Assembly (NCBI GenBank): GCA_028829895.1
Contig: CM054183.1
Span: 20,383,975-20,447,974 of the forward strand
Origin: Sinotaia quadrata
Taxonomy: Eukaryota; Mollusca; Gastropoda; Architaenioglossa; Viviparidae
DNA length: 64,000 bases
Direction of reading: 5' to 3'
In this document: piece after piece, positions 1 through 11,847 of the stretch
Layout: every line of letters starts with the position of its first letter
How positions within the stretch are numbered: the first letter of the stretch is position 1
Position numbers and translations under genes: made by a program
The notes under the pieces: model-generated
Seen by the model: only the letters and a program-made list of their open reading frames with translations
Told to the model about the DNA's origin: nothing
The model's database searches: none

Positions 1-410
1 AAATACCTTTTAACTAGCACTCCTCTTACCTTCCACCCGTACTCCACCCTTTTTACAATCCTTGAAATCAGCTTGTGTTAATATTTAATTGGTTTAATAT
101 TTTGTAGAAGTCAATTTGTTTTACTATATAGAAAATTGAACATAAAACTGACGAACATTTAAGGCAAATAAATTAAAAATTTAATTTAATGAATGATTGC
201 ATAGGTAAATAAATATTGTGTGTGAAGTATAGATATTTGCATAAGTAGATATGTGAATAGATTTATAATTATATTATTGGATGTCTGGATGGACGTATTG
301 TAATTTCTTAAAGCGTGTGAGTAGGTGAAAACAAAATACCACGTTTACAACGGCAAAAACTATTTGATGTAAATGTATATTTTTTCTAACTCGTCCTTCA
401 CATCAAACAG
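1..410 (+). other. Intron of the sarcalumenin-like gene (3' part)
   Basis: AT-rich sequence with no open frame of note. It ends in a pyrimidine-containing stretch and the acceptor CAG at 408-410, directly before the coding exon at 411. Earlier exons of the gene must lie upstream of the window. Confidence 0.6.
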
Positions 411-1082
411 GTTCTCTTCAACCAGTTGAAAGGCCACGAAGCCAAGCTGAGAATCATCCTGAACAAGGCAGACACAGTAACCAGACAAGAACTCATGCGA
501 GTGTACGGGGCTCTGTTCTGGAGTCTGTCTCCGCTGGTTCACGAAGTGGAGCCACCACGCGTGTATGTCGTATCCCTCTGGTCCAAGCCCTACGTCAAAT
601 ACACGAACTCTGAACTGTTTTACGAAGAGGAATGTTCACTTATCACCGATATACAGGAAGCGAGTCGTTACCAACTTGAGCGTAAGATTTCAGCCATTCG
701 GCAGCATGCTTTTCTCGTTCTACTACACGCCCTGACAGTCGATGCTTATTTGCAAGCGTATGATGAGAACAGAAGCTGGTTCTCTGATAATAACAAGCTG
801 TGGATTGATATTCTGCACAATCCTAAAAAATACAAAGTACACGCGCGAATTCTTAGCCAGCACGACTTCAGTGTTCACGATCTCCCAACAGCCGAAACTT
901 ACCAAGAATTCTTTACTGAAAATTCCAGAGATTCCTTTAAACGTCTGAAATATTATTGCCCATTTTTTTCGGATTGTGCCGTGAAGACACTAATCAAAGC
1001 AATCGATAACAATTTAGTAAATTTGCTGTCTAACCTCCGACCTCCCAGTTTACAATGCTCTAAAGATTCGAACTTGTGTTAA
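411..1082 (+). CDS. SRL-like: Sarcalumenin-like protein, last coding exon
   Basis: This is the 3'-terminal coding exon, 223 codons plus TAA, in phase 0 after the CAG acceptor at 408-410. Seen: the exon opens with a dynamin/EHD-type GTPase segment carrying the G4 motif NKAD at exon residues 18-21, then ELMRVYGALFWSL and a helical region typical of the EHD/sarcalumenin family. The tail has spaced cysteines (YYC..FSDC near residues 182-190, LQC...LC at the end) and no EH/EF-hand domain. Known: EHD proteins carry an EH domain, usually at the C-terminus, whereas sarcalumenin is a Ca-binding glycoprotein of the sarcoplasmic reticulum lumen whose GTPase-like part ends in a Cys-containing tail. The Cys pattern and missing EH domain favour sarcalumenin over EHD. 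The first codon is a splice junction, not a start codon. The N-terminal part, including any signal peptide and P-loop, is outside the window. Confidence 0.85.
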   Translation, partial: VLFNQLKGHEAKLRIILNKADTVTRQELMRVYGALFWSLSPLVHEVEPPRVYVVSLWSKPYVKYTNSELFYEEECSLITDIQEASRYQLERKISAIRQHAFLVLLHALTVDAYLQAYDENRSWFSDNNKLWIDILHNPKKYKVHARILSQHDFSVHDLPTAETYQEFFTENSRDSFKRLKYYCPFFSDCAVKTLIKAIDNNLVNLLSNLRPPSLQCSKDSNLC

Positions 1083-1260
1083 TGTTTTAGAAAAGTTTAT
1101 TGAAATGTATGGCATTTATTATTAATAATTATTAATATAGAACAAAAAAGTACTTATGATTATCTTAATAGATTCAATTGTTCATTGTTTAATAGAATTT
1201 AAAAAATATTTTAAGAAGCATATATTTGTATATAAGCAAACATAATGTATGTAAGTATTT

Positions 1261-1266
1261 AATAAA
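1261..1266 (+). terminator. Poly(A) signal of the sarcalumenin-like gene
   Basis: AATAAA lies 179 bases past the stop codon, in AT-rich 3' UTR. Cleavage would be expected near 1280-1290. It is the first canonical signal after the stop. Confidence 0.6.
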
Positions 1267-1326
1267 CATTTTGCACAGCCAAACGTATTCATTGTCATCC
1301 GAAGGGTTAAATATAAAAATGAAGGT

Positions 1327-1452
1327 ATTAGTATGACACTAAAAATGGACCAAATACATTAGTATGACACTAAAATTGAACTAAATACATTAGTAAGACA
1401 CTAAAATCGGACTAAATACATTAGTAAGACACTAAAATTGGATTAAATAACA
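1327..1452. repeat. 31-bp tandem repeat, four copies
   Basis: Four imperfect copies of a unit containing TTAGTATGACACTAAAA followed by a variable GGACCAAATAC-like half. It sits just downstream of the sarcalumenin-like gene. Confidence 0.8.
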
Positions 1453-1734
1453 TTAGTGCATGCCGCTGCTTGCGCTTCACTATATCAGGTTAGAACCATC
1501 TCCTTACAATGTTATGGATAATGGAAGCAGACCTACCAAAAAAATCGAATTTGGCTGATAACATCATGAACAGACTTACATTTAGAATTACCTTGAAGAA
1601 GTAAGAATAACTCTTGTAATAATTATCATCTTCCGTCTAATGCAGATTGACCACACAATCGGGATGAATGTCATGATTTCAAGAATATATGTTTTATGAA
1701 CGTGTATTCAGAACACAGTGTAATTATGTCGAAT

Positions 1735-2892
1735 CATACCAAAATTGTGATGTCAAGGAAGTTACTGGAAATTGCTACAATTGTTGTTCTGCTTGAGGGA
1801 GCTAATACAGTGAAGGAGCACCCAGGTTAGCCTCTGAGAGAATATCAGCTAATCATTGCTCTACAACATGAGAAGGAAAGCATGTGAGTTGACAGTAATA
1901 ACATAAACAATAAACTTGTGTATACGAAAAGACCACTGTTACTTTGCCTATACAAGGTTACTATTATCTCATCTGTAATATCTCAATTTCCGTTCTCTGA
2001 TAAGAACTATCCTGTGATTTCTATTGACACTAATCTAATGCCTTAATTTGACTTTTGCAGAGAAGAGCAAGCCTTTTTTCCTTTCACTTCAGGCAACGGT
2101 GACTACTGTACTCTTACCAGATTAAGTTGGTGTGAGAATCAAGTGTTATCATCAAACTTAACAGTAAACATTGCTGTAAGCTGATTCCTGTGAATTCTGT
2201 TCAAGAGCCAATATGGCTGAGATTTGTGGCTTGTGTTTGGTCTCAAGAATTCATGAAAAATATTCAAGAGCATTCCTCCTGATGTGCTTGATAGCGCATG
2301 TAAAATTCTAGATAATTCTTCATGGTGTGCATTGTGAGCACATGGAAGATTCTGGGACAGTTGTATAACATGCCTAGAAGGGGCACATGGACCATTGTCT
2401 GAATAATAAAGACAGTGACATGTTGCAAACCACATGATTGTGAACACGTGCCGGTGACAGCCGCCATCTTTGAAAAAGGTTATGTACATTGACTTTAATT
2501 ATTTCTCTGAAACTCTGCTCTCATTCAGTGATGTATGCTATCCATGAACTTGATTATATATATAAATGTTAATGTGACTGCTTCTATCTATGCTAGGATA
2601 AACTGAATGATTGTCCAGTGTTAATTGAACTTTGTTATGAAGTGATTTAAATGTCCTTGCTCTTTTGATTATATTCATATGTTGTATATTTGATGATTGC
2701 TTTAATAAATTTATTGTTAAATTTATTAACCTTCTTACACATATTAATAACCATATTTCTGAGAGATAGTACATGGATGGGAGCTCGCTAAATATAGTTT
2801 AAAGACGGATTTATCTTCTCCTTTGGTAAGAAGTTTTCCACCTACGGAAATATTGTGTGATGGAAAATGTTTGCCTTTAGTGTTGTGGGCCA
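1735..2892 (+). mobile_element. Partial copy of the 1.5-1.7 kb TGTGACA-ended dispersed element
   Basis: Collinear similarity by eye to the copies at 26.5-28.1, 31.4-32.9 and 35.0-36.6 kb. Shared landmarks are the stretch near 1760-1830 (GTTACTGGAAATTGCTACAA, then CTGCTTGAGGGAGCT) and the segment near 2805-2835 (GACGGATTTATCTTCTCCTT, then GTAAGAAGTTTTCCACCTAC). The 3' terminus seems replaced by the 42-bp duplication that follows. The open frames inside (for example 2139-2489 on the minus strand) look like chance. Confidence 0.6.
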
Positions 2893-2976
2893 ATCATTGC
2901 AGGTACCCCATTGGTCACTAATGGCGATTAATAAATCATTGCAGGTACCCCATTGGTCACTAATGGCAATTAATAA
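2893..2976. repeat. 42-bp direct tandem duplication
   Basis: Two near-identical adjacent copies (2893-2934, 2935-2976) of a unit beginning ATCATTGCAGGTACCCCATT. They differ at about one base, which suggests a recent duplication. Confidence 0.85.
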
Positions 2977-4800
2977 ACCACTAAAGATGCTGCAAACTGC
3001 AAGCATGGACATTCACTTCAGCTTTAAAATAAAAATTGGCAGACTAACATTTAACATTTTCACCACTCTTAGTTAAAAGCATCCACGTTTTTTTTTCTTT
3101 AAGCGACGTATTCTGTAAACCGACATTCATTCGAATGAAGACGCAGGCAATTCAAGTATCACTATAATCCACTTTTCACCAGGACAAGCGTAAAATGTCC
3201 TCACAGAATTGTTCATATCTCATCTTTTCACCTTTAGAACAAAACATAAATAATGAAACGCACTATAGAAAAAGCATTAAAGATAATGTATACTTGTGAT
3301 TTTTTTAAATTTATTACATTATCATCCAAGCAGTCCTCCATTACCACCACCGCTAACAGCAGCGACAAATAAAGCCACAACGTCGTTAAGCATGACGTGT
3401 TATTTATCGAAGTAAGGACATATGAGAAATATTCGTACCACGCATATTATTACGTACACACACACGCACATACGTAAAGGTTTGTGTTAGTACCGTCACG
3501 CCCGTTCTGTTTTTCCTTCTTCTTTTTTTAACTTCTCCTGCGGAACATATTGCACTTTATTTGTCACTGTTTACAAATAACAGTTCTACATATTCATACC
3601 TAGATTAGAATGACAGCACAAGAATAGTGGCATGAAACGATACTGTTATAAATCATTATTTGCACTTTGAAAATGATCGTTATCAATTAGTCTGCGTGGA
3701 GTGTGATCGACGTCCTCAAGGAAATTAAGCTAAGAGATTAGAAACAAAATTTAAACATTACATGTATTTAAACATTACGTGTAGAAAACCACAAGGCAGC
3801 TTGCGAAGACTGCATTAACTTTGTCGACTCATACCAATTAGTGGCACACATAATTATAATATATAGATTTATAGATTCACAATGTCGGTGTATCTAGAAT
3901 CTTCGTAATGCTGGCTACCTTGCAAGGGGACACACATCTTTAGAACCCTCAAACGGTCAGTATACATTTGGTAATCACTTGAAATGTAGTTTTAAAAACT
4001 TGTCACTATTGTAGAGTTAACGAGTGTATAATTAGTATGTGACTGTGTGGATATATTCACAACAAATAAACACTTGGCCAGTGACTTGGAAGCTGATAAA
4101 CAAGTGCCTTTGTCATAAACTTCAGATAATGAATAATTATAATAAATGCACTTGAAGGTAATTTTTAATAAAATACAAAAACAACATTAACAGTAAAAGA
4201 AGGCGAAATACGATAAGGAAAAAGACTTTATTATGAATAATTTTCCGGGTGTAATATAAGCTTTATTTCTAATAATAACTTTATTTTCTTGTTTTCCTTG
4301 TTAGATCGAAGACCAATAGAAAATACGATAGAAATATTTTTTACAGCTCTAACAACAGTGCAACTAGTCAGACAGACAGAAAGCCCACACAAAATTACCT
4401 GCTCGAGATTATCTGGAAAAATTATAATCATTTAATGAGAAAGTGTTATTGGCTAACTGTGTATTTTATTTATTTATTTGCTGGAAGTATATCGTTCTGA
4501 TTATCGATAATGTTTGAGTCCAAAAACGCTCTACCGAATTATGATTCAAATTTATCTGGAGAGTATTTGGTAATTCTGTGAGAGATCCGGGAGTATGACT
4601 ACCTGTGCATCTTGCTGATATATACAGTTGAGCTATATGGAGTATTATCTTTCCAACTTGATTATCACCGTTTAATGTGCCTATGAAGGTGATTCTTTTT
4701 AAACGTCCGCATATTAGTATTTCAATTTTAAATATTTAATTTCATCAAATAGCTTTTCAACTTTTAAAATTATTAAAATTGCATTAATTTATGTGTTGAA
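2977..4800. other. AT-rich intergenic sequence
   Basis: I see no coding exon, RNA gene or clear repeat here. Short open frames such as 4231-4431 on the minus strand show no recognisable family or splice context. Confidence 0.5.
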
Positions 4801-4802
4801 TG

Positions 4803-4899
<97 letters not shown>
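4803..4899. repeat. (ATCT)n microsatellite, about 97 bp
   Basis: Uninterrupted ATCT tetranucleotide repeat (GATA on the other strand). The same motif recurs near 13.3 kb and 41.6 kb. Confidence 0.97.
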
Positions 4900-5036
4900 A
4901 ATGTCTATCTATAATTTCAGGTATATTTCATTTCTAAATTTCTTTCTCCCTTACACATATTCTCAACTTACAAATCCTGCAACAATATTCAATAAACATC
5001 CGATAAACCAGCAGCATAAGAAATATAGAATCCATC

Positions 5037-5260
5037 TGACATTACTAATTGGCCTAACAGCTTCAATGACATTACTAAGTAGCATAACAGTTTCAATGAC
5101 ATTACTAACTGGCGTAACAGCTTCAATGACATTACTAAGTGGCGTAACAGTTTAGAAACATTACTAATTGACACTTCATTTTGAATGGTCATTCTAGAGG
5201 TCATTTCATTTTGAATGGTCATCCTCGAGGTCGTTTCAGTTTGAATGGCATTACTATTGA
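5037..5260. repeat. Minisatellite of about 30 bp plus a 35-bp variant array
   Basis: Four copies of a unit like GACATTACTAACTGGCGTAA are followed by degenerate copies containing CATTTTGAATGGTCAT. The frames that stay open through the array are products of the repeat period. Confidence 0.8.
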
Positions 5261-5985
5261 GCGTTTCAGTTTTAATTACTAGAAGGCTTTTAAGATTGTC
5301 CAGAGCCATTTCTGTTTGATCGATATCTGCGCACAGCATGACTAGAACACTATCAATTTGTGTAGGCCACTCGAAAGAGTCGAAACTGTGAGCGGCGATT
5401 TGTCATTTGATAGTGAGAAATGTGATTTTGAACAAAAAGCGCGGTTTTCAAATAAGTTTTTAAAGTAAACACTTGGGAACTGTACAATGTTAAAAAGTGT
5501 TTCAGGATATTAAGATAAAAATAATAAGGAAGAAAAATATATTATACAAAAAGAAATCCCAACACATTTTAATCTCAATTCTCTCGTGGTTCTGTAGTTT
5601 TTATTTAAGAATGTTAATATATAATATTAAGTGTACTGGTAGTAGAGCGGCTTTATTTGTATTGCCATGGATACAAAGCAATCACCATGACCGCGGCAGT
5701 CTCGATACCAGTTTCATGCAAACCCACCGAAAATGCAGCAACATTCATCTTGTGCAGACCTTCTGATGAAACTAATAGATGAAAATTTGTTATCTTCAAT
5801 CATATATTTTTTTCTAATCATTAGCATGCACTTTTACGTCATCGGTAATATTCCAGCAACAACAACATCACGTATGTCAGGAAAATGACATAGTGACCAC
5901 ATTAATAGTCAGTTAACAGAAATTGTTCATGTTCCTAAAGCATGCAATGCAACATGTATTAAACTACGCTATGAACATAATTATT
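5261..5985. other. Intergenic, no supported feature
   Basis: AT-rich sequence. The open frame at 5497-5766 (+) has no recognisable domain and the composition of surrounding non-coding DNA. Confidence 0.4.
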
Positions 5986-5989
5986 GTAT

Positions 5990-6425
5990 ATGTGACCAAA
6001 CAATGAGCACATTGTACATGAATAACATCTGTAACAAGCTACGAATAATCTTTACTCAGAGATCAAACTTTGGACACGCTTTACACCTAAACACATTATA
6101 CATCTAGACCAGCTATAACTCAACATGTATCTAGACAAACCTATGAACACACTGTAAATCTAGACCATATTTTTATATGGTATAAATATTATTTTTCTTA
6201 TGGTGGCCCAGGGATTTTAAAGTTTTGATTACGTGGTTCTCGGTTGGATAGGTTGGACCACCCTGTTCTAGACCAAACTAGGAACCACTATACAAAGTCC
6301 ATACTGTATATCTAGGCCAAATGAATATGTAATACATTTAGGCCAGACTATGAATATACTATATATATCTAGGCCAAACTATAAGCATTGTGCATTAAGG
6401 TCGAACACTGAATACACATTTTTCT
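5990..6425. repeat. Degenerate array of 30-45 bp units
   Basis: Recurrent variants of 'tctagaccaaactatgaacacactg' style wording, such as TCTAGACCA and TCTAGGCCAAACTA, appear about eight times with variable spacing. An unrelated segment of about 80 bp (near 6195-6270) interrupts them. Confidence 0.5.
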
Positions 6426-6429
6426 TAAC

Positions 6430-7270
6430 ACAAAACGTGATGTGTCTAAACAATACTGGCAGTTGATTATCAACTAACACACATAAAAACGATTAAGTAA
6501 TAATATCTTCCGTGAAAAATCTCTTCACAAAGCTGGTTTACACAAGTTCACACGCTAATGTATTACTTCGCATAATGTTTTCAGCACAGTCAGATATACT
6601 ACATAGCATGCTTAATTTCATACACACAAAAATTAGAGAACAGACAAACTGTCATATTGTACCCCTTCAAGTATGTATTCCTTTGCTTTTGTATACATTG
6701 GAGTGTCCAAGAGAAATAGTTCATGTAACTGGTTGCGAATTGTAAACGCATAAGAAGCTGAGATTATAATGTAGTTTTTGTCAAAGCAAACGAAATATAT
6801 ATTTCAATGTATCTGCAATATCACATTTAAAAACACATTTTACCGTGTATCAACCGTGTATCATTGTGGCCACTTAACGTCCTGAGCTATAACAGAAGTA
6901 AAATCTTTCCATTTAAACAAATTTTCTATTATGTAAAGCATTTTCAAGTTATATAAGGGTACAGTGCCTAGAAATAGCATTGCATACAAAATGTTTTTTT
7001 TTTAATCGCATTTACGTGTACATAGTTTTGACTCTGTGGGCTGGAACAAACCATGTCACAAATACGAGCAAACTGAGGTTTAGAATGTACAGATGGCCAT
7101 GACCTTGACCATAAGAGAGAACCGCCCATCTGCTAGAGCCAGATGAGCAGTTGCTACATGTAAAAGTGTCAATAAAAATACAGACGTGATAAATTTGGCT
7201 GTTTATTACAAGTTTGTGTTAGTCAGGTAATTACTGTATATATGGTTTTCCTGTAAGAATGGGTTAGCTT
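6430..7270. other. Intergenic, no supported feature
   Basis: AT-rich. The open frame 6512-6745 (+) matches nothing I recognise and is judged chance. Confidence 0.4.
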
Positions 7271-7279
7271 TAAAGACTT

Positions 7280-8790
7280 GACTTATCTCCTTGGATTCCC
7301 CGTGGAACAAAGGGCCTCAACAACAGCTTTCCATCGCACTCGATTCTGGGTAGCCTTTTTCAGTTCACCCCACGACAGGTTGCAGTTCTTCATTTTCTCG
7401 TCGCAGGATCGTCTCCAGGTGGTCTTAGTGCGACCGACCCGTCTCTTTCCCTGGGGGTTCCTACTGCAAAGCCTGCCGGGTGATGTCCTGTGGGGGTTTC
7501 CGCAGGGTGTGTCCTATCCCTCACCATTTACACCTGGCAATCTACTGATTAATGGGATCTTGGTTTGTCCGCTGCCACAAATCGGTGTTCTTAAGTTTGT
7601 CTGTCCACCTGAACTTCAGTATGTTGCGAAGGCAGCAGTTGACGAATACTTGGAGTTTGTTGGTTAGGGTGTTGGTGACTCTCCAGGTCTCTGAGCCATA
7701 GAGGAGGACAGACTTAATGTTGCTGTTGAAAATTCGTAGTTTGTTGCGGACAGATAGGTATGTTGACCTCCAGACTGGTTTCAGGGTAATAAAGGTGTAT
7801 CTAGCTTTCCCGATTCTGGCTTTGATGTCTTCAACCCCCCCTGTTGCTGATACAATGCTGCCAGGGAGGTGAATGACGTGACTTCCTTCAGCTCGATGTC
7901 TCCAAATGTGAACGGCTTCTGCTGCCTTTTTAACAGGGTCATGATTTCAGTCTTCTCTAGGTTGATCTGCAGTCCAGTCTTGGATGCTTCTTGGGCCAGG
8001 TTATCGGTTTTCTGTTGCATCTGTTGGCATTTCTGGAACATCAGGCACAAGTCATCTGCAAAGTCCAAGTCTTCAAGGAACTGAGTCAAGGACCACTGGA
8101 TTCTGATTTTTCCTGTTTTAGTTGTCTGATGCATCATCCAGTCGACCACTAACAGGAAGATCATTTGGGAGAGCAGGCATCCTTGCCGGACTCCTGTTCT
8201 CACCTCAAAGTCCTCTATCAATTTGCCATTGTGGATAATTTGGCATATGGCACCTTCATAAATTTGCTGGATCAGGGTGATGAAACTTTGAGGGATTCCA
8301 TTGTGATGGAGGAGCTGCCAGAAGGTTTCTCTGTCCACACTATCAAATGCTTGACGAAAGTCAATGAAGTTGAGGTACAGTATTGACTGCCACTCCAAGG
8401 ATTGTTCGATGATGATTCAGAGTGTTGCTATCTGATCTGTACATGACTTGTCTTTCCTAAAGCCAGCTTGTTCTGGTCTAAGTTTTTCTTCTACTGCGTC
8501 TTTCAGCTGGTCAAGGATAATGCGGGTCAGTACTAGGTACTGATAGTAGTATGATGCCGCGCCAGTTCTTGCAGGATCCTAGGTCTCCTTTCTTGTTTTA
8601 CCAGGTGTCCTTTTTTCCAGTCTACTGGTACTCTTCCTTCCCTCCAAACCTTCTGCAGTAGAGGCAGCAGAATGTTGACTGTGGTTGAAAAGTCTACCTT
8701 GAGTGCCTCTAGGGGGATTCCGTCTGGGCCGGCTGATTTCCCATTTTTCAAGATCTTCAAGGCTTTTAGGGTTTCTGCTTTCATGAGAGG
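7280..8790 (-). pseudogene. LINE reverse transcriptase, frameshifted
   Basis: The longest intact piece, 7781-8398, carries palm motifs: LNFIDFRQAFDSVDRETFW (motif A region), VRQGCLLSQMIFLLVVDW (motif B) and DLDFADDLCLM (catalytic motif C, with F for the usual Y). A second piece at 8533-8784 has LKILKNGKSAGPDGIPLEAL, the N-terminal RT signature. The C-terminal part below 7780 continues in another frame. At least two frame breaks separate these parts, so no functional polymerase can be made. It is a remnant with no host role that I can infer. Confidence 0.85.
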
Positions 8791-8860
8791 GTTGGTGTTG
8801 ACTTTGAGTGGAGAGTCTGCATGGGGGGGGGGTCTGATCTCACTTATGGTGGGTGTCGAT

Positions 8861-9960
8861 TTAGAAGTTCTTTAAAGTGTTCAGCCCATTGTTGTCCCTG
8901 GTCTTGCTCTTTACTGATGGGGTTTCCTTCTCTGTCTTTAACCAGTTTGTCTTCTTAGTTGAGAGAGTCCTGGTGACCTTGTACAGAGTGGTGAGGTCCC
9001 TCTTTCCTGCTGCCTGTTCTGATTCTGTTGCTAGCGCATCATAAAAGAGCCTCTTGTCCTTTCTGGCACTATTCTTAACTTTCTTGTTCATTTGGGTAAA
9101 TTTATCATGAAGAACTTTCTTTTCCTCTTCGTTCTTGTTGCTGTTGATCTGTTGCTTGATTTCTTTTCTGTTCTTTATTAGTTGCCATGTGTCACTGGAG
9201 AGACATTCCTTGGTTGTCCATTCTGTTTTGCCCAGCACTTTTTGGCATGTGTCTGTCAATGTGTCTCTTAGGGAACTCCAGTGTTCTTCCAGGGGTATTT
9301 CCTTCGTCATCAAGTTCAAGGCTTCAAATCTGTTCTTCAGAGAGGTTGAAAAGGTATCTCTGTAGCCACTCTTTCAGCCACTGGGTGTTAAACTTGATGT
9401 GAGGTCGATTAGCTATGACTCTGAAAGCTCGTAGCTTGACTTTGATGGTTCCAATCACCAAGTAGTGGTCTGAGGCTACATCTGCCCCTCGTTGGGATCT
9501 TGTGTCTTGCAGGCTTCGTCTCCATTTCATAGAGATAGTGATGTAGTCTATCTGGTTTTTTTGGTGTTGCCGTCTGGTGAGATCCAGGTTTCTTTGTGGA
9601 TGTCTTTATGCTGAAATACACTGCCACCAATGACTAGGTCATTATAAGCACAAAAGTCCATGAAAAGCTCGCCATTTACATTCATTTCTCCAAGGACCTG
9701 GGTTCCCATAATCAATTCTTTTCCAAGGTTGTCTTTTCCTATCTTGGCATTTAGGTCACCTATCAGTATCTTGATGTCTCTCGTTAACTACTGTCTGGAG
9801 AGAATTGTAGAAATTTTCTTTTGCTTCTTCATCAGTGTCCTTAGTAGGCGAGTAGCATTGGATGAATGTAATTGTAACCTTTCTTCCCTTGGAGTTGAAT
9901 CTTGCTGTCATGATTTTAGAGGAGTATGGCTGCCATTCCATACACTAAGCTACATCTATG
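8861..9960 (-). pseudogene. LINE endonuclease and linker, frameshifted
   Basis: Minus-strand fragments include TARFNSKGRKVTITFIQCYS near 9900 (exonuclease/endonuclease/phosphatase fold) and, near 9430-9530, RGADVASDHYLVIGTIKVKL, containing the SDH catalytic triad end of APE-like endonucleases. A lysine-rich linker follows at 8861-9319. The pieces lie in different frames and the start of the domain is missing. Confidence 0.75.
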
Positions 9961-10099
9961 ATGTTCTGATTAGTATTTCTTCACCAAACTCCAACAAATT
10001 CTCATCAGACGCAGGCCCTCGCCCATGAGTGCTTAACTCTGTTTTCTCTCTTCTTTTGACTGGTATCCAAGACATTTATATATATGCGTATAGCATGTG

Positions 10100-10146
10100 T
10101 GTCTTTGTGTGTGAGTGTGTGTGAGTGAGAGAGAGAGAGAGAGAGT
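10100..10146. repeat. Compound TG/GA microsatellite
   Basis: Short run of TGTGTGAG followed by (GA)n immediately beyond the 5' end of the LINE. Confidence 0.8.
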
Positions 10147-10149
10147 TAA

Positions 10150-11435
10150 TAAATAAAATTCATTTATTTGCCGATTAGTAAATCAATAGATCTGTTTTGG
10201 GCAATTTCTATTATGTAAGATATTACTGATTTGACGTCAGTTTTATAGAGACTGCTGTCTAATAGACTTTTCGTTCAAGTCCCTTCATACATTTAGTTGA
10301 ATTTTATAAATATTTTAACAATGTGTACATTCTTCAACGATGTGATCTAAAGTTGTTTGATCTTTACTTAACATATTATCGATTGCTAAATCCATAGTTT
10401 GTAAATAATTGTTTATTCGTAATTGTTTGTGAACATCAGTAGCAAAGAACCTACTGGTTTACTTCAGTAATTGATTTTATAAATCACAATCATGTGACTT
10501 GCCGCGAGATGCAGGTTAGGCTGGCTGTACAGCACCAATAATTAATAGTTATAAAAGATATATGTCGAAAAACATGACGTCTGCTCAATCCTCTTAAATC
10601 AATTATCATAATAACACGTCTTGTCGCGTGGACATTTTAAGCCACCTAGGTTTGTTTGATCAAAGTTCTTTTTGTAAAGATACATATTTAACAGAAGTAA
10701 CTTTACTTCTACAACTGAAAAGTAGCAATTATTAAAAGAAGATCTGTATCAAGGTTTTCTTTGTCTTTGCATCTAATTTTTACATATATTGATGCCATCC
10801 ATAAAGAGTGCTGCGCCAGAAGGTTAATAACGATTATACATATTTTAAAAAATAACACGCATTTAGCGCTCGGTAATTGGCTCAGTAGGTTTATAAGCTG
10901 TATATAGTAAGTATCTATAATTTATGGGTGTGGTCCCAAGTTTCAAGCGCAGTTTTCAAAGGAATAGACAACAGAATCTGAGAGGAAAACTATTCTTTTA
11001 TGGGCAACAGACATGTTGAAGGATATAGTGGAATATGGACTTACATTGTTGTCGACAAAATCCCAAACAAATTTACCATTGAAATCAGTCTCTTCATCAT
11101 TGGAAAATTATTTCCATCATTTCTTTCGTATGGTGATTCCCACATAGCAACGGATTTCAGAGATACTGTTAAAATCACAGCGCTTGAAAGGTACGTTTAT
11201 TACTATGAAAATATTTATCTAGTTAACTCATGCGTAAGATTCTTCTTACAATTTTAATTGAAACTTCAAACAGTTGTAATTTCCTTTTATCAGTACAGTA
11301 CATGTTTATTTTAATTGCATTCAGGTGACTTTTTCAGAGATTTTCTTTATAAAAGTAATAGAAATAAACGTGATTAATCAGATTTAAGGCTATCGATATA
11401 AGGAAGATTAAATCTGTCTTTTAGATGACGGGGGT
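10150..11435. other. Intergenic with one unassigned open frame
   Basis: Mostly AT-rich. The frame at 11000-11257 (+) reads through 85 codons with non-repetitive composition. A possible acceptor (TTTTCAAAG near 10960) and a donor-like AAG|GTACGT near 11190 flank it. I recognise no family, so it is recorded only as a weak exon candidate. Confidence 0.25.
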
Positions 11436-11440
11436 TGTTT

Positions 11441-11592
11441 GTATTCTTTACAAGGAAGAAAGACGTGTCACTCAGGTTTCTTTACAAGGAAGAAAGACGT
11501 GTCACTGAGGTTTCTTTACAAGGAAGACAGACGTGTCACTGAGGTTTCTTTACAAGGAAGATAGACGTGTCACTGAGGTTTCTTTACAAGGA
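11441..11592. repeat. 34-bp minisatellite, about 4.5 copies
   Basis: Unit begins TTTCTTTACAAGGAAGAAAG and ends GACGTGTCACTGAGG, with single-base differences between copies. Diverged relatives of the TTTACAAG core continue to 11830. Confidence 0.9.
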
Positions 11593-11847
11593 TTAATATT
11601 GTTTTGAGATTTTCCTTTGCTAGGAAGACGAATCTGTACTTTGGGATTTGCTTGAAATGGAAGACAAATGTATCTTTAAGGTTTTGTTTTAAGAAAGAGA
11701 AGTCTGTCAATGAAGTTCAAAGAGTAAGATAAATCTGAGTTTTCTTTACAGAGATAATAATCCTACCACTGAAGCGTTCTTAACAGGAAAGATAAATCTG
11801 TCTCGGAAGTTTCCTTTAGAAAGCTGAATCTATCTTTGCTTTTGCTC

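Larger units (their letters stand above)
7275..10010 (-). mobile_element. Decayed APE-type non-LTR retrotransposon (LINE)
   Basis: Read on the minus strand from about 10010 to 7275, the region encodes in order part of an apurinic-type endonuclease, a linker, a reverse transcriptase and a C-terminal region. The RT core carries FDSVDRETFW, VRQGCLLSQ and the catalytic FADD box. The C-terminal part carries a SVLLYGSETW-like segment and a KRRVGRTKTTWRR-like basic segment before the end. The pieces sit in different frames with stops between them, so the copy is dead. The first part of the endonuclease is missing, consistent with 5' truncation. The architecture resembles LINEs often annotated as 'craniofacial development protein 2-like' in animal genomes. 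I would not fix the clade. The region is more GC-rich than its flanks. Confidence 0.85.

Noticed and set aside
7869..9530. Plus-strand frames over the LINE
   Set aside because: Shadows of the minus-strand reverse transcriptase and endonuclease.
11000..11257. 85-codon frame with non-repetitive composition
   Set aside because: No family recognised, no conserved motif, and only weak splice-like edges.
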